Counted from the stretch's first letter, positions 44,555-53,576 are shown. The stretch is DNA of 64,000 bases from Sorangiineae bacterium NIC37A_2 (GCA_002085155.1 NASX01000006.1:102919-166918), one strand, 5' to 3'. Numbers and translations are program-made. The notes: generated by a model not told the origin, from the letters alone.

Positions 44555-44665
44555 GGGAGGACAGTATGATCCTCCCGGGGAAAAGCGGAAAGTGGGCTCA
44601 GGGCACCTCGGGATTTTCCGGGGCTCGGCCTTCAGGCGAGCGACCCCCGGGCTCTCGGCGGCGAG

Positions 44666-44695
44666 GACCTGCGGACCGAATCGGTGCCGCAGGTC
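44666..44695 (-). terminator. Strong hairpin downstream of lpdA
   Basis: GACCTGCGGACCGA (44666-44679) pairs with the run ending CCGCAGGTC (44695), with one bulged base and a tiny AAT-type loop. It is 19 bases after the lpdA stop, in the right place to end the transcript. No T-run follows. Confidence 0.55.
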
Positions 44696-44714
44696 GCCGC
44701 GCGCGTCCGAAAAT

Positions 44715-46121
44715 TTAGCGATTCATCATGTGTACGGCGTGGCCGAGCGCGCCGGCGGCCGCTTCCATGAGGGCTTCCCCGAGGGTCGGGTGCGGGTGGA
44801 TGCTGAGGGCGAGATCGTCCGCCGTAGCGACCATCTCGATCGCGAGCACAGCCTCGCTGATGAGGTCGCTCGCGCTCGGTCCAACGATGTGGATACCGAG
44901 CACGCGGTGCGTCTTCTTCTCGGCGATGACCTTCACGAAACCGTCCGTCTCCGCGATGCTCATCGCGCGGCCGAGCGCGGAGAAGGGGAACCTTCCCACG
45001 GTGTACTCGAGGCCCTGCTCCTTCGCCTGGGCCTCGGTGAGACCGGCGGTGCCGATTTCCGGATGGGTGAAGATGACGCCCGGGATGGTCGCGAAGTCCT
45101 TGGCCGCATTCTTCTCGGCGATCGCCTCCGCGCAGACCTCGCCTTCTTTGGAGGCCTTATGGGCGAGCATGGGCGCGCCGCTCACATCACCGATCGCGTA
45201 GATCCCGGGGACATTCGTCCTGCACTGAGCGTCCGTGGTGATGAACCCGCGAGCGTCGATGTTCACGCCGAGCTCCTCGAGGCCGATGCCGCGTGAGCGG
45301 GGCTTCATACCCACAGCGACGAGCACCTGGTCGCACTCGATGCGCTCTTCTTTCCCGCCCGAGCTGACGCGCACCGTCACGGAGTCATTCGACTTCTCGA
45401 CGCCCTCGGCCTTGGTGTTCTTCAGCACCTTGCCGCCGCGCTTAGTAATGGCCCGCTCGACAACCCGGACGCAGTCCGGATCCACGCCGGGGAGCAACGA
45501 ATCCGTGAGCTCAACCACCGTCAGTTCAGCTCCGAACGCCTGGTAAACCATGCCGAGCTCGAGCCCGATCACGCCGCCGCCGATCACGCAGAGGCGCTTC
45601 GGAATCTCCTTCAAGCTGACCGCCTCTCGCGCCCCGATCACGCGCTTACCGTCGAACTCGAAGCCAGGGATCTGAATCGTCGCCGAGCCCGTCGCGATCA
45701 CGATCGCCTTGCTCGCGGTCACCCGGCGCTTTCCGCCGGTCTTCTCCGTCACCTCAATGGTGTTCTTGTCGAGCAAACGTCCACGACCCTCGATCAAGGT
45801 CGCGCCGTTCGACTTGAGGAGGCCGCGCACGCCACCGGTCAGCTTTCGAACGATCCCGTCTTTCCACTCCTGCATCCGCGGCACATCGACCGTGACCCCG
45901 GAGACATTGATGCCGTGGGCGGAGATGCTGTGAGCTTTTTCGTAGAAGTGGGCGTTCGCGATCAGTGCCTTCGACGGAATACAGCCCCAATTCAGGCAAA
46001 CTCCGCCGACCTCTTCCTCCTCGATGCAGGCCGTCTTGATTCCGAGCTGAGCGAGACGAATCGCGCACACATACCCGCCCGGGCCTCCGCCGAGGACAAT
46101 CGCTTCGAACTGATCTGACAT
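44715..46121 (-). CDS. lpdA: Dihydrolipoyl dehydrogenase
   Basis: The 468-residue FAD enzyme reoxidises dihydrolipoamide in 2-oxoacid dehydrogenase and glycine-cleavage complexes. The FAD site is GGGPGGYVCAIRLAQ, the redox pair C42/C47 is in GGVCLNWGCIPSK, the NAD site is IGGGVIGLELGMVYQ, and the dimer-interface base is in HPHPTLGEALMEAA. No E1 or E2 gene is beside it. It follows the HEAT-repeat gene by 32 bases and may share its transcript. The ATG at 46121 is used; longer frames have no ribosome site and an Arg-rich N-terminus foreign to the family. Confidence 0.93.
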   Translation of the reverse strand: MSDQFEAIVLGGGPGGYVCAIRLAQLGIKTACIEEEEVGGVCLNWGCIPSKALIANAHFYEKAHSISAHGINVSGVTVDVPRMQEWKDGIVRKLTGGVRGLLKSNGATLIEGRGRLLDKNTIEVTEKTGGKRRVTASKAIVIATGSATIQIPGFEFDGKRVIGAREAVSLKEIPKRLCVIGGGVIGLELGMVYQAFGAELTVVELTDSLLPGVDPDCVRVVERAITKRGGKVLKNTKAEGVEKSNDSVTVRVSSGGKEERIECDQVLVAVGMKPRSRGIGLEELGVNIDARGFITTDAQCRTNVPGIYAIGDVSGAPMLAHKASKEGEVCAEAIAEKNAAKDFATIPGVIFTHPEIGTAGLTEAQAKEQGLEYTVGRFPFSALGRAMSIAETDGFVKVIAEKKTHRVLGIHIVGPSASDLISEAVLAIEMVATADDLALSIHPHPTLGEALMEAAAGALGHAVHMMNR

Positions 46122-46153
46122 GCGCCACCGCTTAGCCGAGGGGCAGCGGAGCC

Positions 46154-47170
46154 TCAAGAGTTCTCCCGCTCGAGAGCTAAGAGCGCCTCTTCGGCGCTCT
46201 CCCTGAGCTCTGGATCGAGCTGGGCGGCCTCGATCAGGGGCGCAAATGCGCGGGCGCGCACCTCGGCCATCGCCGAGAGCAGAGCGAATCGTTCGAGACG
46301 GTTGCCCCGGCGGAGCCCACGTTCGACTGAGCGAACGGCCGCCGCATGTCCAAGTGCGGCGAGCGCTACGCGGGCATGGAACCGGAAAGGATCGGCGCTG
46401 AGGCCCAAGATCCCAAAGGCGCGCCGGGTCAGCGCTGGTTCTGCGGGCCGAATGCGAAGTCTTCCCGATAGCTCGATGGCCAGCTGTTCGTCGCGGGGCT
46501 CCCCGGGCCGGAGGGCGCGCGCCACAAGGGCCACGACTCCATCCGTAGGCGCATCGATGCCTCGTTCGAGGCACATGAGCTGGGCGACCGCCCGCACCAG
46601 AGGATGTTCATCACCGGTGAGAGAATGGAGCGCAGCGCGAGCCGCCTCGTCATTTCCGAGATCGAGGAGCTCGCCGAGCAGGCGCGCCAAGAGCTCGCGA
46701 ATGCGCGCATCCGCGTCATCTTTCGCCGAGCAGAGAGCGGCGGAAGCACCCGTGCCCGCGAGGGCGAAGGTGGCCGAGAGGGCCTGGTAGCGGACGCGAG
46801 GGTCGGTGGCTCCGAGAAATGGGGCGATCTTCGAGAGGACGAGGGAGTCTCCTTCCTCCGCGAGCTCCCCCAGCGCAAGGAGCGCATAACGTCGAACATC
46901 GAGGTCTCCGTCCGTCAGGAGCGGAAGGATGTTCCCAATCGCTTCATGCATCCCGCCGTCAGCCAGGGCGACGAGCACCGCGACGCGCAGACCGCTATCG
47001 GTCGACTCATCAAGGATGCGGATCAACAGAGGCAGGATGCGCTCACGACCCTCGGAGTCTGAGTGCCGCGGGGCGTCTCGAACCGCGGAGAGACGGACCT
47101 TCCGATTGGGATCGGCCAGGTCGCGACAGGTCGCCTCGAGGGAACGCGGCAGCATGGGCAGCTTGAACAC
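46154..47170 (-). CDS. HEAT-repeat protein
   Basis: The 338-residue protein is made of helical repeats with the HEAT pattern, for example VRLSAVRDAP, LRVAVLVALADGG, DVRRYALLALGELAEEGD, VRYQALSATFALAGTG, and IRELLARLLGELLDLGND. It has no signal or catalytic motif. HEAT proteins act as scaffolds or lyase-like chaperones for phycobilins in some bacteria; here the partner is unknown. It lies between a lipoprotein gene (18 bases) and lpdA (32 bases) in one transcription unit. Confidence 0.8.
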   Translation of the reverse strand: MFKLPMLPRSLEATCRDLADPNRKVRLSAVRDAPRHSDSEGRERILPLLIRILDESTDSGLRVAVLVALADGGMHEAIGNILPLLTDGDLDVRRYALLALGELAEEGDSLVLSKIAPFLGATDPRVRYQALSATFALAGTGASAALCSAKDDADARIRELLARLLGELLDLGNDEAARAALHSLTGDEHPLVRAVAQLMCLERGIDAPTDGVVALVARALRPGEPRDEQLAIELSGRLRIRPAEPALTRRAFGILGLSADPFRFHARVALAALGHAAAVRSVERGLRRGNRLERFALLSAMAEVRARAFAPLIEAAQLDPELRESAEEALLALERENS

Positions 47171-47189
47171 GTGCCCCTCGAGCTCCTGA

Positions 47190-47756
47190 TTATTCCGAAG
47201 CAGCCCCGCCGAGCGAGAACCCGGGCTGACACACCTCGGCGGGATGGTCCTCGGGGATCGGCTGGCCGGCCTGCTTCGCGATGCAGATCTTGGTCGTGGG
47301 TGCGTCTTTTTGGACGACGAGCGCGCCCCAGGGATCGGGCCCCCCGATATCGGTGCAGAAATAATCAGTGCGACAATCGCTGTCGGAGTTGCACGTCATC
47401 ATGCAGAAAGTGCGCGCGCTCGGAGAGAGCTTCCCCGGGTACTCACAGGCGGGCACCGCAGAAGAAGAGCTATTGAACATCACGCAGATGGACTCGCCTT
47501 CGGGACAGCTCGACTCCGTGCAGTTCGCCAGGGTGCAATATCCGCCGGGCTGCGAGGTGTCGCAGATTCGTTGCCGTTCTCCGGAGCAGTCCTGATTGAC
47601 GCGACAGTCATCCCCGATGCGCGGTTGGCACGCGGAAGCGCCGAGCAAAACGCACAACAGGGCGGCTCCCCAAGTCCGCTGCCGAAGGGCCGAAAGCGAA
47701 GATGCAAGCGCTGTCGCGTGCCCATCTTTACCCTGTGCTGGTCCGGCGCGTCTCAT
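47190..47756 (-). CDS. Cys-rich lipoprotein
   Basis: The 188-residue protein has a lipoprotein signal (LLCVLLGASAC) and after it many Cys residues in short loops (DDCRVNQDCSG, ICDTSQPGGYC, NCTESSCPEGESIC, FCMMTCNSDSDCRTDYFC). This is the disulfide-rich pattern of secreted myxobacterial lipoproteins. The N-region is unusually long, and the true start may be downstream. It is the first gene of the HEAT/lpdA unit. The role is unknown. Confidence 0.7.
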   Translation of the reverse strand: MRRAGPAQGKDGHATALASSLSALRQRTWGAALLCVLLGASACQPRIGDDCRVNQDCSGERQRICDTSQPGGYCTLANCTESSCPEGESICVMFNSSSSAVPACEYPGKLSPSARTFCMMTCNSDSDCRTDYFCTDIGGPDPWGALVVQKDAPTTKICIAKQAGQPIPEDHPAEVCQPGFSLGGAASE

Positions 47757-47860
47757 TTTTGAGCTGCGCTCTAGCCTCGAAAGCAGTCCTTGTCGACCGA
47801 CTCCGGCCTCCCAGGGGGCGCAGCTTGCGCAGGTGCGCTCCCTTTCGTAAGTTTTTCATC

Positions 47861-48829
47861 GTGAAAGGTCCGAGTCCCGCTCGCGCCCCCCGACTCGACG
47901 CGAGACTGCGCCCGAGCACGCTAGCGCGCGCGGTCGGGCTGGGGCTGTTGTCGATGGTGTCGATGGGATGCGCCGTCGAAGCCCTCGACCAGGAAGCGGA
48001 GCCCACGAGCGCTCGCGTCCACGGCTACCTGCGGATCGCTGAGAGAGTAGGACCGGTCGCGGAACGGGCCGACGCGCTCAGCGTGTTCGTTCGGTTCCCC
48101 GATGGAGCCGAGAGCCCTGAAGTTCTCTCTGCGCTCGGTGTTCATGTGCGCCTCCCCGAGGCCGGTGCGTGCAGCATGGACCCGCGGCTCGCCCGAAGCC
48201 CCTCCCCCGAGGCGCTCCCCTCCTCTGCCAAGGTCGAGCTCGTCCTCGCGGACTTGGTGTCCCTCGGAGTCGAATCCCGAGGGGCGGCGGCTGAACGGCA
48301 GCTGCTCGTTCCCCACGCCTTCCCCACTGTCGGGGGAACCGTCGGCGGCGCTCTCTACACGAGTCGCACGCGGCGCGCCGAAGATCTCCCGGCGGGCGCG
48401 AGCTACAGCCTTTCGGTCCAAGGGCTCGCTGACACAGCGGAGAACCTGAAGTTCTCCTTCCGCCTGCCCGATCGTCTCAAGGATGTCACAGTCTCGGGCA
48501 TCGCCCTCAGCGACCTTTCCGAGGTCGAGCGAGGTCGGCCCCTCGACGTCACCTGGACGCCCGACGAGGCCGTCGGGGAGTCCGAGGAGCGCCGGGTTGT
48601 CGTCGAGATCGGTGATGGGACCGAGAGCGCTCGCTGCGTTTTCCCCGAATCGGATGGCTCGGGGACCCTGCCCTCGTCGTTGCTCGATCGCGTGCTGTCG
48701 CGACCTTCTCCTTTGACCTTGTCCCTCTTGAAGTTGACGCGAAGCCGGGCGCAGGGCGGCGGAGCTCGAGAATCTCTCGACGTCCTCTTCGAAGCCGAGG
48801 TCTCACAGACCGTTCGAGCGACCCCATGA
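47861..48829 (+). CDS. Conserved lipoprotein
   Basis: The 322-residue protein has a lipoprotein signal with lipobox (LGLLSMVSMGC) after an Arg-rich start. The mature part is beta-rich, with Ser/Glu-rich segments, the pair SVFVRFPDGAESPEV and DLSEVERGRPLDVTW, and a single late Cys (ARCVFPESDG). The GTG at 47861 is used; the longer frame overlaps the divergent gene. I do not recognise a family. Confidence 0.65.
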   Translation: MKGPSPARAPRLDARLRPSTLARAVGLGLLSMVSMGCAVEALDQEAEPTSARVHGYLRIAERVGPVAERADALSVFVRFPDGAESPEVLSALGVHVRLPEAGACSMDPRLARSPSPEALPSSAKVELVLADLVSLGVESRGAAAERQLLVPHAFPTVGGTVGGALYTSRTRRAEDLPAGASYSLSVQGLADTAENLKFSFRLPDRLKDVTVSGIALSDLSEVERGRPLDVTWTPDEAVGESEERRVVVEIGDGTESARCVFPESDGSGTLPSSLLDRVLSRPSPLTLSLLKLTRSRAQGGGARESLDVLFEAEVSQTVRATP

Positions 48830-48859
48830 CCCTCGAAGGCTCTTAAGGGGCCGACTCTG

Positions 48860-50077
48860 ATGGCAGCGCCACATCGGATTTTCTTGATCCCCGGCCTCTT
48901 CGGCTTCGGTCACCTCGCGGGCTACGAATACTTCAACCACGTTCGACGTCAGATCGGCGCCGAGTTCCGCCAGCGCGGACTGAGCGTCGAGTTCTACGAC
49001 GCCCCCACGCCCCCTACCTCATCTCTCCGCTACCGCGCTGAAGTCGTTGCCCGCACGATTGCGCATCACGCGGGCACCGAAGGCCCGATCCACCTCGTGG
49101 GACACTCGACCGGAGGACTCGACGCGCGCCTGCTCTTATCCCCCAGTGCACAGCTGCGGCTCGGAGCGGATTTGCTCGCTTGGCGCAGCCGGGTAAAGAG
49201 CCTGGTCACTCTCAACACGCCCCATTACGGCACTCCGCTCGCCTCTTACTTCTCGACGGTGTCCGGCGCGCGCATGCTCTACGCGCTCAGCCTGCTCACG
49301 ATCCTCTCCCTCAAGCTGGGTGAGCCCTCCCTCGCGATCTTCGCTCGAGTGCTCGCCGGAGTCGGTGGAATCGATGCGCTCGTGGGCGGAGACCTCCGCT
49401 TGTTCTCGCGACTCACCGAAGGTTTGCTCCGCTTCGTCGCCAAGGAGAGGCGGGGGGAAATCCATGATTATCTCTCCAAAGTCCTCACGGACCAAGGGGC
49501 CATCCTCCAAATCAGCCCCGAGGCCATGGACATCTTCAATGCGAGCGTCAGGGACCGAGAGGGCGTGCTCTACGGGTCGGTGCTCGCGCTCGCTCCGCGC
49601 CCGAGCAGCCTGAAAGCCGCGCGGCGCATCCGCTCCCCGTCGACCGCGATCTCAGCGGCCCTCTACGCGACCCTCTATCAGTTCGCTTCACAACCTCACG
49701 AGCGGTACGGCTACGCCCGCCTCGACGCCCGCAGCCGAACGCTCATCGAGACGGCTACCGGCTCCACGCCCACCGACGAGGACACAGACGGCATCGTGCC
49801 TACACTGTCTATGCAGTGGGGTCGGACCATCGCCGCTGTCGAAGCGGACCATCTCGACACCCTCGGGCACTTCCTCGACTTCGACAAACCCCGCATCCAC
49901 ACCGACTGGCTCACAAGCGGCGCACGCATGTCGCGGGAACGATTCTCTTCCCTTTGCCGGGCGATCGCCGAGTTTCAGCTCGGACCTTTTTCGGAAGCGG
50001 AAGCAGCTCCGCCCGTCCCCGACGGCGCTGGTGGTTCTCCGATGATCGGGAGCGACAGGCGCATCTTCTCACCGTGA
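48860..50077 (+). CDS. Alpha/beta hydrolase, lipase-like
   Basis: The 405-residue enzyme shows IFLIPGLFGFGHLAGYEYF (oxyanion region), the nucleophile Ser83 in LVGHSTGGLDAR, NTPHYGTPLA, and a late DTDGIVPTLSMQWG plus ADHLDTLGHF, which supply the catalytic Asp and His. No signal peptide is seen. The pattern is that of lactonising-lipase/triacylglycerol-lipase-like proteins. Its last 103 bases overlap the convergent PDZ gene. The substrate is unknown. Confidence 0.85.
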   Translation: MAAPHRIFLIPGLFGFGHLAGYEYFNHVRRQIGAEFRQRGLSVEFYDAPTPPTSSLRYRAEVVARTIAHHAGTEGPIHLVGHSTGGLDARLLLSPSAQLRLGADLLAWRSRVKSLVTLNTPHYGTPLASYFSTVSGARMLYALSLLTILSLKLGEPSLAIFARVLAGVGGIDALVGGDLRLFSRLTEGLLRFVAKERRGEIHDYLSKVLTDQGAILQISPEAMDIFNASVRDREGVLYGSVLALAPRPSSLKAARRIRSPSTAISAALYATLYQFASQPHERYGYARLDARSRTLIETATGSTPTDEDTDGIVPTLSMQWGRTIAAVEADHLDTLGHFLDFDKPRIHTDWLTSGARMSRERFSSLCRAIAEFQLGPFSEAEAAPPVPDGAGGSPMIGSDRRIFSP

Positions 50078-50514
50078 CGGAGGTAGTCGATCTCGAGGTA
50101 GGGGGCCGTCTTGAGGCTCTGGAACGTTTGATAAGCTTCCCCTTCTTGCTCGATGGACTGGCCGTTCACCTGCGTCACCACGTCGCCCGGCTCGAGTCCC
50201 ACCCCCCGGAACCTCTCGACGTTATTGATGCGGACGATGCGGAAGCCGACGAACTTTCCCTCCTTGAGCTCCGCTTTGACCTCGAGATCTTGAAGGAATC
50301 GCCCGAGCCCCGCGTCGACCACGGCGACCACATCGGCTCGCGAGAGCTCAGTCACAGGCGTCGCCACCGACTCAGCGGGGGGATCGCTCGGAGGCGCCGC
50401 GCTCTGGACGCGGGGCGCCTCGGCGCCCTTGGACTTCCCACCACAGGCGCTCAAGGCGAGACCAAAAAGAGCAAATCCCCAGGGAACGAGCTGCGCGAAG
50501 GGTCGATGCGTCAT
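49975..50514 (-). CDS. PDZ-domain lipoprotein (GspC-like)
   Basis: The 179-residue protein has a lipoprotein signal (LFGLALSAC), a Pro/Ala-rich linker, and a PDZ-like end: GFRIVRINNVERFRGVGLEPGDVVTQVNGQSI, then YLEIDYLRHGEKMRLSLPI. This is the shape of the GspC C-terminus in type II secretion, but no other gsp gene is near. The ATG at 50514 gives a normal lipoprotein start; a longer frame begins at 50565. It may be the fourth gene after panB-panC-tmk, 63 bases downstream. Confidence 0.72.
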   Translation of the reverse strand: MTHRPFAQLVPWGFALFGLALSACGGKSKGAEAPRVQSAAPPSDPPAESVATPVTELSRADVVAVVDAGLGRFLQDLEVKAELKEGKFVGFRIVRINNVERFRGVGLEPGDVVTQVNGQSIEQEGEAYQTFQSLKTAPYLEIDYLRHGEKMRLSLPIIGEPPAPSGTGGAASASEKGPS

Positions 50515-50577
50515 CGGACCGAGACTAACGCTGAAGGCCCGAGTCGGGCCACTTTGGCGCTCCAAAATCGCTCTCCA

Positions 50578-51228
50578 TCAAGCGGGAGAGCCCTCGCCCA
50601 AGCCGATGACGCGCTCAACATGAGCCAAGAGCTCCGCCGTGACGTCTTCCACGCTGCCCTCCCCGCGGAGGTGCACGATGGGGTGCTCGGAAAGGAGACG
50701 CTCCGCGTCCAGGTAGAGAGAAGCCAAACGGCCCTGGAGCTCGTCCACTTCATAGAGCTCAGGCGCACCACCTCGCGCCGTCCGCCGCGCCTTCGCTACG
50801 CGCGGATCGATATCGACCACCACTGTCAGGTCTGGGACCAGGGCGCCCCGGTTCACCGCGCGCACAAACTCGGCAGCCTCTTCGGGGACCGCGGAGGTCG
50901 CCGATTGGTAGACAATGCTCGAGAGGAGGTAGCGATCGGAGATCACCACCTCGCCCTCCGCGAGGCGCGGAGCGATCTCGATGGCACAATGGTCGGCGCG
51001 GTCGGCGGCGAAGAGGAGCGCCATCGTCTTGTAGTCCGGCGCCTCTTCGACCCGTCTTCCGGACGCGAGAATCTCGCGCAGGAAACGACCGACGAGTCCC
51101 GTGGAAGGTTCCCGGGTCGGGTGCGCCCGGTGTCCCTTGCGCTCGAGCGCCTCCGCGAGCCGGGTCGACTGGGTCGTGGTTCCGGAGCCGTCGATGCCTT
51201 CGAGGACGATGAACTTGCCGCGCTTCAC
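50578..51228 (-). CDS. tmk: Thymidylate kinase
   Basis: The 216-residue enzyme phosphorylates dTMP. The family blocks are FIVLEGIDGSGTTTQ at the P-loop, PTREPSTGLVG, DYKTMALLFAADRADH, ISDRYLLSSIVYQ and the LID-like GGAPELYEVDELQ. In the P-loop Thr is found where most kinases have Lys (GSGTTT rather than GSGKTT). This occurs, as far as I recall, in a subset of bacterial tmk genes. It overlaps panC by four bases. Confidence 0.9.
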   Translation of the reverse strand: MKRGKFIVLEGIDGSGTTTQSTRLAEALERKGHRAHPTREPSTGLVGRFLREILASGRRVEEAPDYKTMALLFAADRADHCAIEIAPRLAEGEVVISDRYLLSSIVYQSATSAVPEEAAEFVRAVNRGALVPDLTVVVDIDPRVAKARRTARGGAPELYEVDELQGRLASLYLDAERLLSEHPIVHLRGEGSVEDVTAELLAHVERVIGLGEGSPA

Positions 51229-52103
51229 GGGAGTCCTATCGGGCTCGGGTCCTCTCCGAGGACAATGTTGTCGATGAGGCGGGTCGACCCACAGTAGGCG
51301 GCGATCGCCAGGAGCGCTCGGTCGGGCAGCGTTTCAGTCGGGAACGAAGAGAGATCGTCTGCGTCAAGGAGCTCCGCGTATTGCACGTCGAGGTTCCCCT
51401 TCCGGAGCTCTTCGGAGACGAGCTCCAAGATCTTCGCCCTATCGCGCTCACCGCCAGTGAACACCTCGAAAGCGCGGGAGAGCGCGCGAGGGATCGCGAG
51501 CGCTCGCTGCCGCTCCTCGGAGGAGAGGTAAACGTTTCGGGAGCTCCGCGCGAGACCATCCGCGTCGCGCACGGTCGGCAGTCCGATCACCTCGATCGGC
51601 AACAAGAGGTCGCTCACCAGGGTCCGGATCACCTGGAGCTGCTGGTAGTCCTTGCGACCAAACAGGGCGACCGAGGGTCCCAAGATCGCGAAGAACTTCG
51701 TGACGACCGTCGCGACACCCGCGAAATGGCCAGGGCGAAACCTTCCACAGAGAGGCTCCGAGACCTTCGATACAACCACACGCGTCGCGTCAGCGCCGGG
51801 GTACATTTCCTTCGCGTCGGGAGCGAAGACGCAGGTGGCGCCCGCCTTCGTCGCGAGCTCGATGTCCCGCTCCAAGGTGCGGGGGTACTTCGCAAGATCT
51901 TCGTTCGGTCCGAACTGCGTCGGGTTCACGAAAACCGTGAGGATGATTTCGTCTGCGATGCGCGCAGCGTGTTCGACGAGGCTCAGGTGCCCTTCGTGGA
52001 GCGCCCCCATCGTCAAGACGACCCCGACCCGGCGTCCGGCTCGGCGCGCCGCTTCTGCATGAGCTCGGAGCTCATCGACCCGGTGCAGGATGAGCGCGCT
52101 CAC
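51225..52103 (-). CDS. panC: Pantothenate synthetase
   Basis: The 292-residue enzyme joins pantoate and beta-alanine using ATP. VGVVLTMGALHEGHLSLV holds the HIGH-like motif; VNPTQFGPNEDLAKYPRTLERD, GRFRPGHFAGVATVVTKFF, GRKDYQQLQVIR and ARSSRNVYLSSEER are the active-site blocks. It overlaps panB and tmk by four bases each. Confidence 0.94.
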   Translation of the reverse strand: MSALILHRVDELRAHAEAARRAGRRVGVVLTMGALHEGHLSLVEHAARIADEIILTVFVNPTQFGPNEDLAKYPRTLERDIELATKAGATCVFAPDAKEMYPGADATRVVVSKVSEPLCGRFRPGHFAGVATVVTKFFAILGPSVALFGRKDYQQLQVIRTLVSDLLLPIEVIGLPTVRDADGLARSSRNVYLSSEERQRALAIPRALSRAFEVFTGGERDRAKILELVSEELRKGNLDVQYAELLDADDLSSFPTETLPDRALLAIAAYCGSTRLIDNIVLGEDPSPIGLP

Positions 52104-52975
52104 GTACCTGACCCCTCGGAGTCAGGAGCGCCCCTGCCCGGAGCCTTCTCTCCTTCTTTCATGCGGAACGAGTGCGCTGCATCCGGGAACTCCCCCGCCC
52201 TCACCTCTCGAACGTACTCGGAGACGGCACGGACGACCTCGTCGCCCAGAGAAGCAAAACGCTTCACGAACTTCGGGGCTCGTCCTCTGCCGAGGCCCAA
52301 CAGATCTGTAGAGACCAAGACCTGCCCACTCGTGGCCGCCCCCGCCCCGATCCCAATCGTCGGGATCCGAACCGCCTCGGTGATCGCCTGGCCGACTTCA
52401 CTCGGTACCCCTTCGATCACGAGCGCATAGGCGCCCGCCTCTTCGATACTCTTTGCGTCCTCGAGGAGCTGCTCCGCTTCCCGCGTCATGCGCCCCTGCA
52501 CGCGGAAGCCGCCCATGCGGTGGACAGACTGGGGCACGAGCCCCACGTGACCCATCACGGGAATGCCCGCGTTGACGATCTTTTCCACGGCCCGAGCCAC
52601 CGTGCGGCCGCCTTCGAGCTTCACGGACTCAGCGCCACCTTCTTTGACGAGCCTCCCCGCTGCACGGAGCGCATCGATCTCGTCCGTTTGATAAGAAAGG
52701 AACGGCAGGTCGCAGACAATGTGCGCGCTCGGACGCGCCCGAGCCACCGCGCTCGAGTGGTAAACCATCTGGTCTAAAGTCACCGGGAGGGTGGTCTCGT
52801 GACCTTGCACCACCATCCCGAGCGAATCACCTACCATCAGGACATCGACCCCCGCCTCGTCGAGGAGGGTCGCCATGGTCGCGTCATAGGCGGTCACGAC
52901 CGTTATCTTCTGGCCCGCCGCGTACAGCTCACCGAGCGTCGTGACGGTCACCTTGGGGCGCTTGTTCGAGTCCAA
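52100..52975 (-). CDS. panB: 3-methyl-2-oxobutanoate hydroxymethyltransferase
   Basis: The 291-residue enzyme makes ketopantoate, the first committed step to coenzyme A. VDVLMVGDSLGMVVQGHETTL contains the metal-binding Asp, DLPFLSYQT and SVKLEGGRTV line the site, MGHVGLVPQSVHRMGGF follows, and GIGAGAATSGQVLVSTDLLGL closes the barrel. The C-terminal 40 residues are an extra tail. It heads the panB-panC-tmk operon. Confidence 0.94.
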   Translation of the reverse strand: MDSNKRPKVTVTTLGELYAAGQKITVVTAYDATMATLLDEAGVDVLMVGDSLGMVVQGHETTLPVTLDQMVYHSSAVARARPSAHIVCDLPFLSYQTDEIDALRAAGRLVKEGGAESVKLEGGRTVARAVEKIVNAGIPVMGHVGLVPQSVHRMGGFRVQGRMTREAEQLLEDAKSIEEAGAYALVIEGVPSEVGQAITEAVRIPTIGIGAGAATSGQVLVSTDLLGLGRGRAPKFVKRFASLGDEVVRAVSEYVREVRAGEFPDAAHSFRMKEGEKAPGRGAPDSEGSGT

Positions 52976-53089
52976 AAGTCCCTCTCGTCTTTTTCGGGCG
53001 GCGCCGCAGAGTCGGCGCGGACACCAAAGGTGCCGCTGGGGACTCTACAACTTCAAGAGACCCGGACAAGGGAGAGGCGGGACAGGGGA

Positions 53090-53136
53090 ACATGGGCACT
53101 CGCCCTGAGCGCCCATGTGCACCTCGAGCGCTCAGG
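53090..53136 (-). terminator. Two mutually exclusive hairpins downstream of the H1-like gene
   Basis: ACATGGGC (53090-53097) can pair with GCCCATGT (53111-53118), and CCTGAGCGC (53104-53112) with GCGCTCAGG (53128-53136). The arms overlap at 53111-53112, so only one can form. They lie about 40 bases after the stop of the minus-strand gene. A termination or stability element is likely. Confidence 0.4.
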
Positions 53137-53173
53137 TGAAGAAGGACCCGCCGCGCCGAGGTATCCCTGGTCC

Positions 53174-53494
53174 TTACTTCTTCTTCGGAGCCTTCTTGGC
53201 AGCTTTCTTTGCAGCCTTCTTGGTGGCCTTCTTGGTCGTCTTCTTGGCAGCCTTGGCCACGGTCTTGGCCTTGGTTGCGGCCTTCTTGGTGGCCTTCTTG
53301 GTCGTTTTCTTGGCCTTCTTGGCGACCTTCTTCGCCGCCTGAGCGACGGTCTTCGCAGTCTCGCTCACGGCCTCCGCGACCTTCTGAACGACTTTCTTGG
53401 CGACCTTCTTCGCCTTCTTCTTTGCCTTCTTCGCGGGAGCGGCCACTGCCTCAATGGCGGGGGCGGCTGCCTTCTTGGTCTTTCGTGCTGCCAT
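53174..53494 (-). CDS. Histone H1-like Lys/Ala-rich DNA-binding protein
   Basis: The 106-residue protein is almost all Lys, Ala, Thr and Val, with repeated AKKVAKKAKKTTKKATKKAA-type units and the start MAARKTKKAAAP. This is the composition of the C-terminal tail of histone H1 and of the HctA/Hc1-like and Bordetella H1-like proteins; it should bind DNA by charge with little sequence preference. Copies of the repeats at DNA level are long, so it may vary in length between strains. The H1 relationship is compositional, not proof of descent. Confidence 0.8.
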   Translation of the reverse strand: MAARKTKKAAAPAIEAVAAPAKKAKKKAKKVAKKVVQKVAEAVSETAKTVAQAAKKVAKKAKKTTKKATKKAATKAKTVAKAAKKTTKKATKKAAKKAAKKAPKKK

Positions 53495-53545
53495 CTGGTT
53501 TTCCTTTTGTTCTCGATCGCTCCCAAGAAACGGGAGGACAAGACT

Positions 53546-53576
53546 ACTCTAACATTTTTGCTCCTCACCTCGTCAA
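53546..53576 (-). promoter_or_regulatory. Candidate promoter of the H1-like gene
   Basis: On the minus strand TTGACG (53576-53571) is followed, after 19 bases, by TAGAGT (53551-53546), close to TATAAT at four of six positions; the next base before it is T. The start codon is 51 bases downstream. The spacing is longer than usual, so the case is moderate. Confidence 0.35.
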
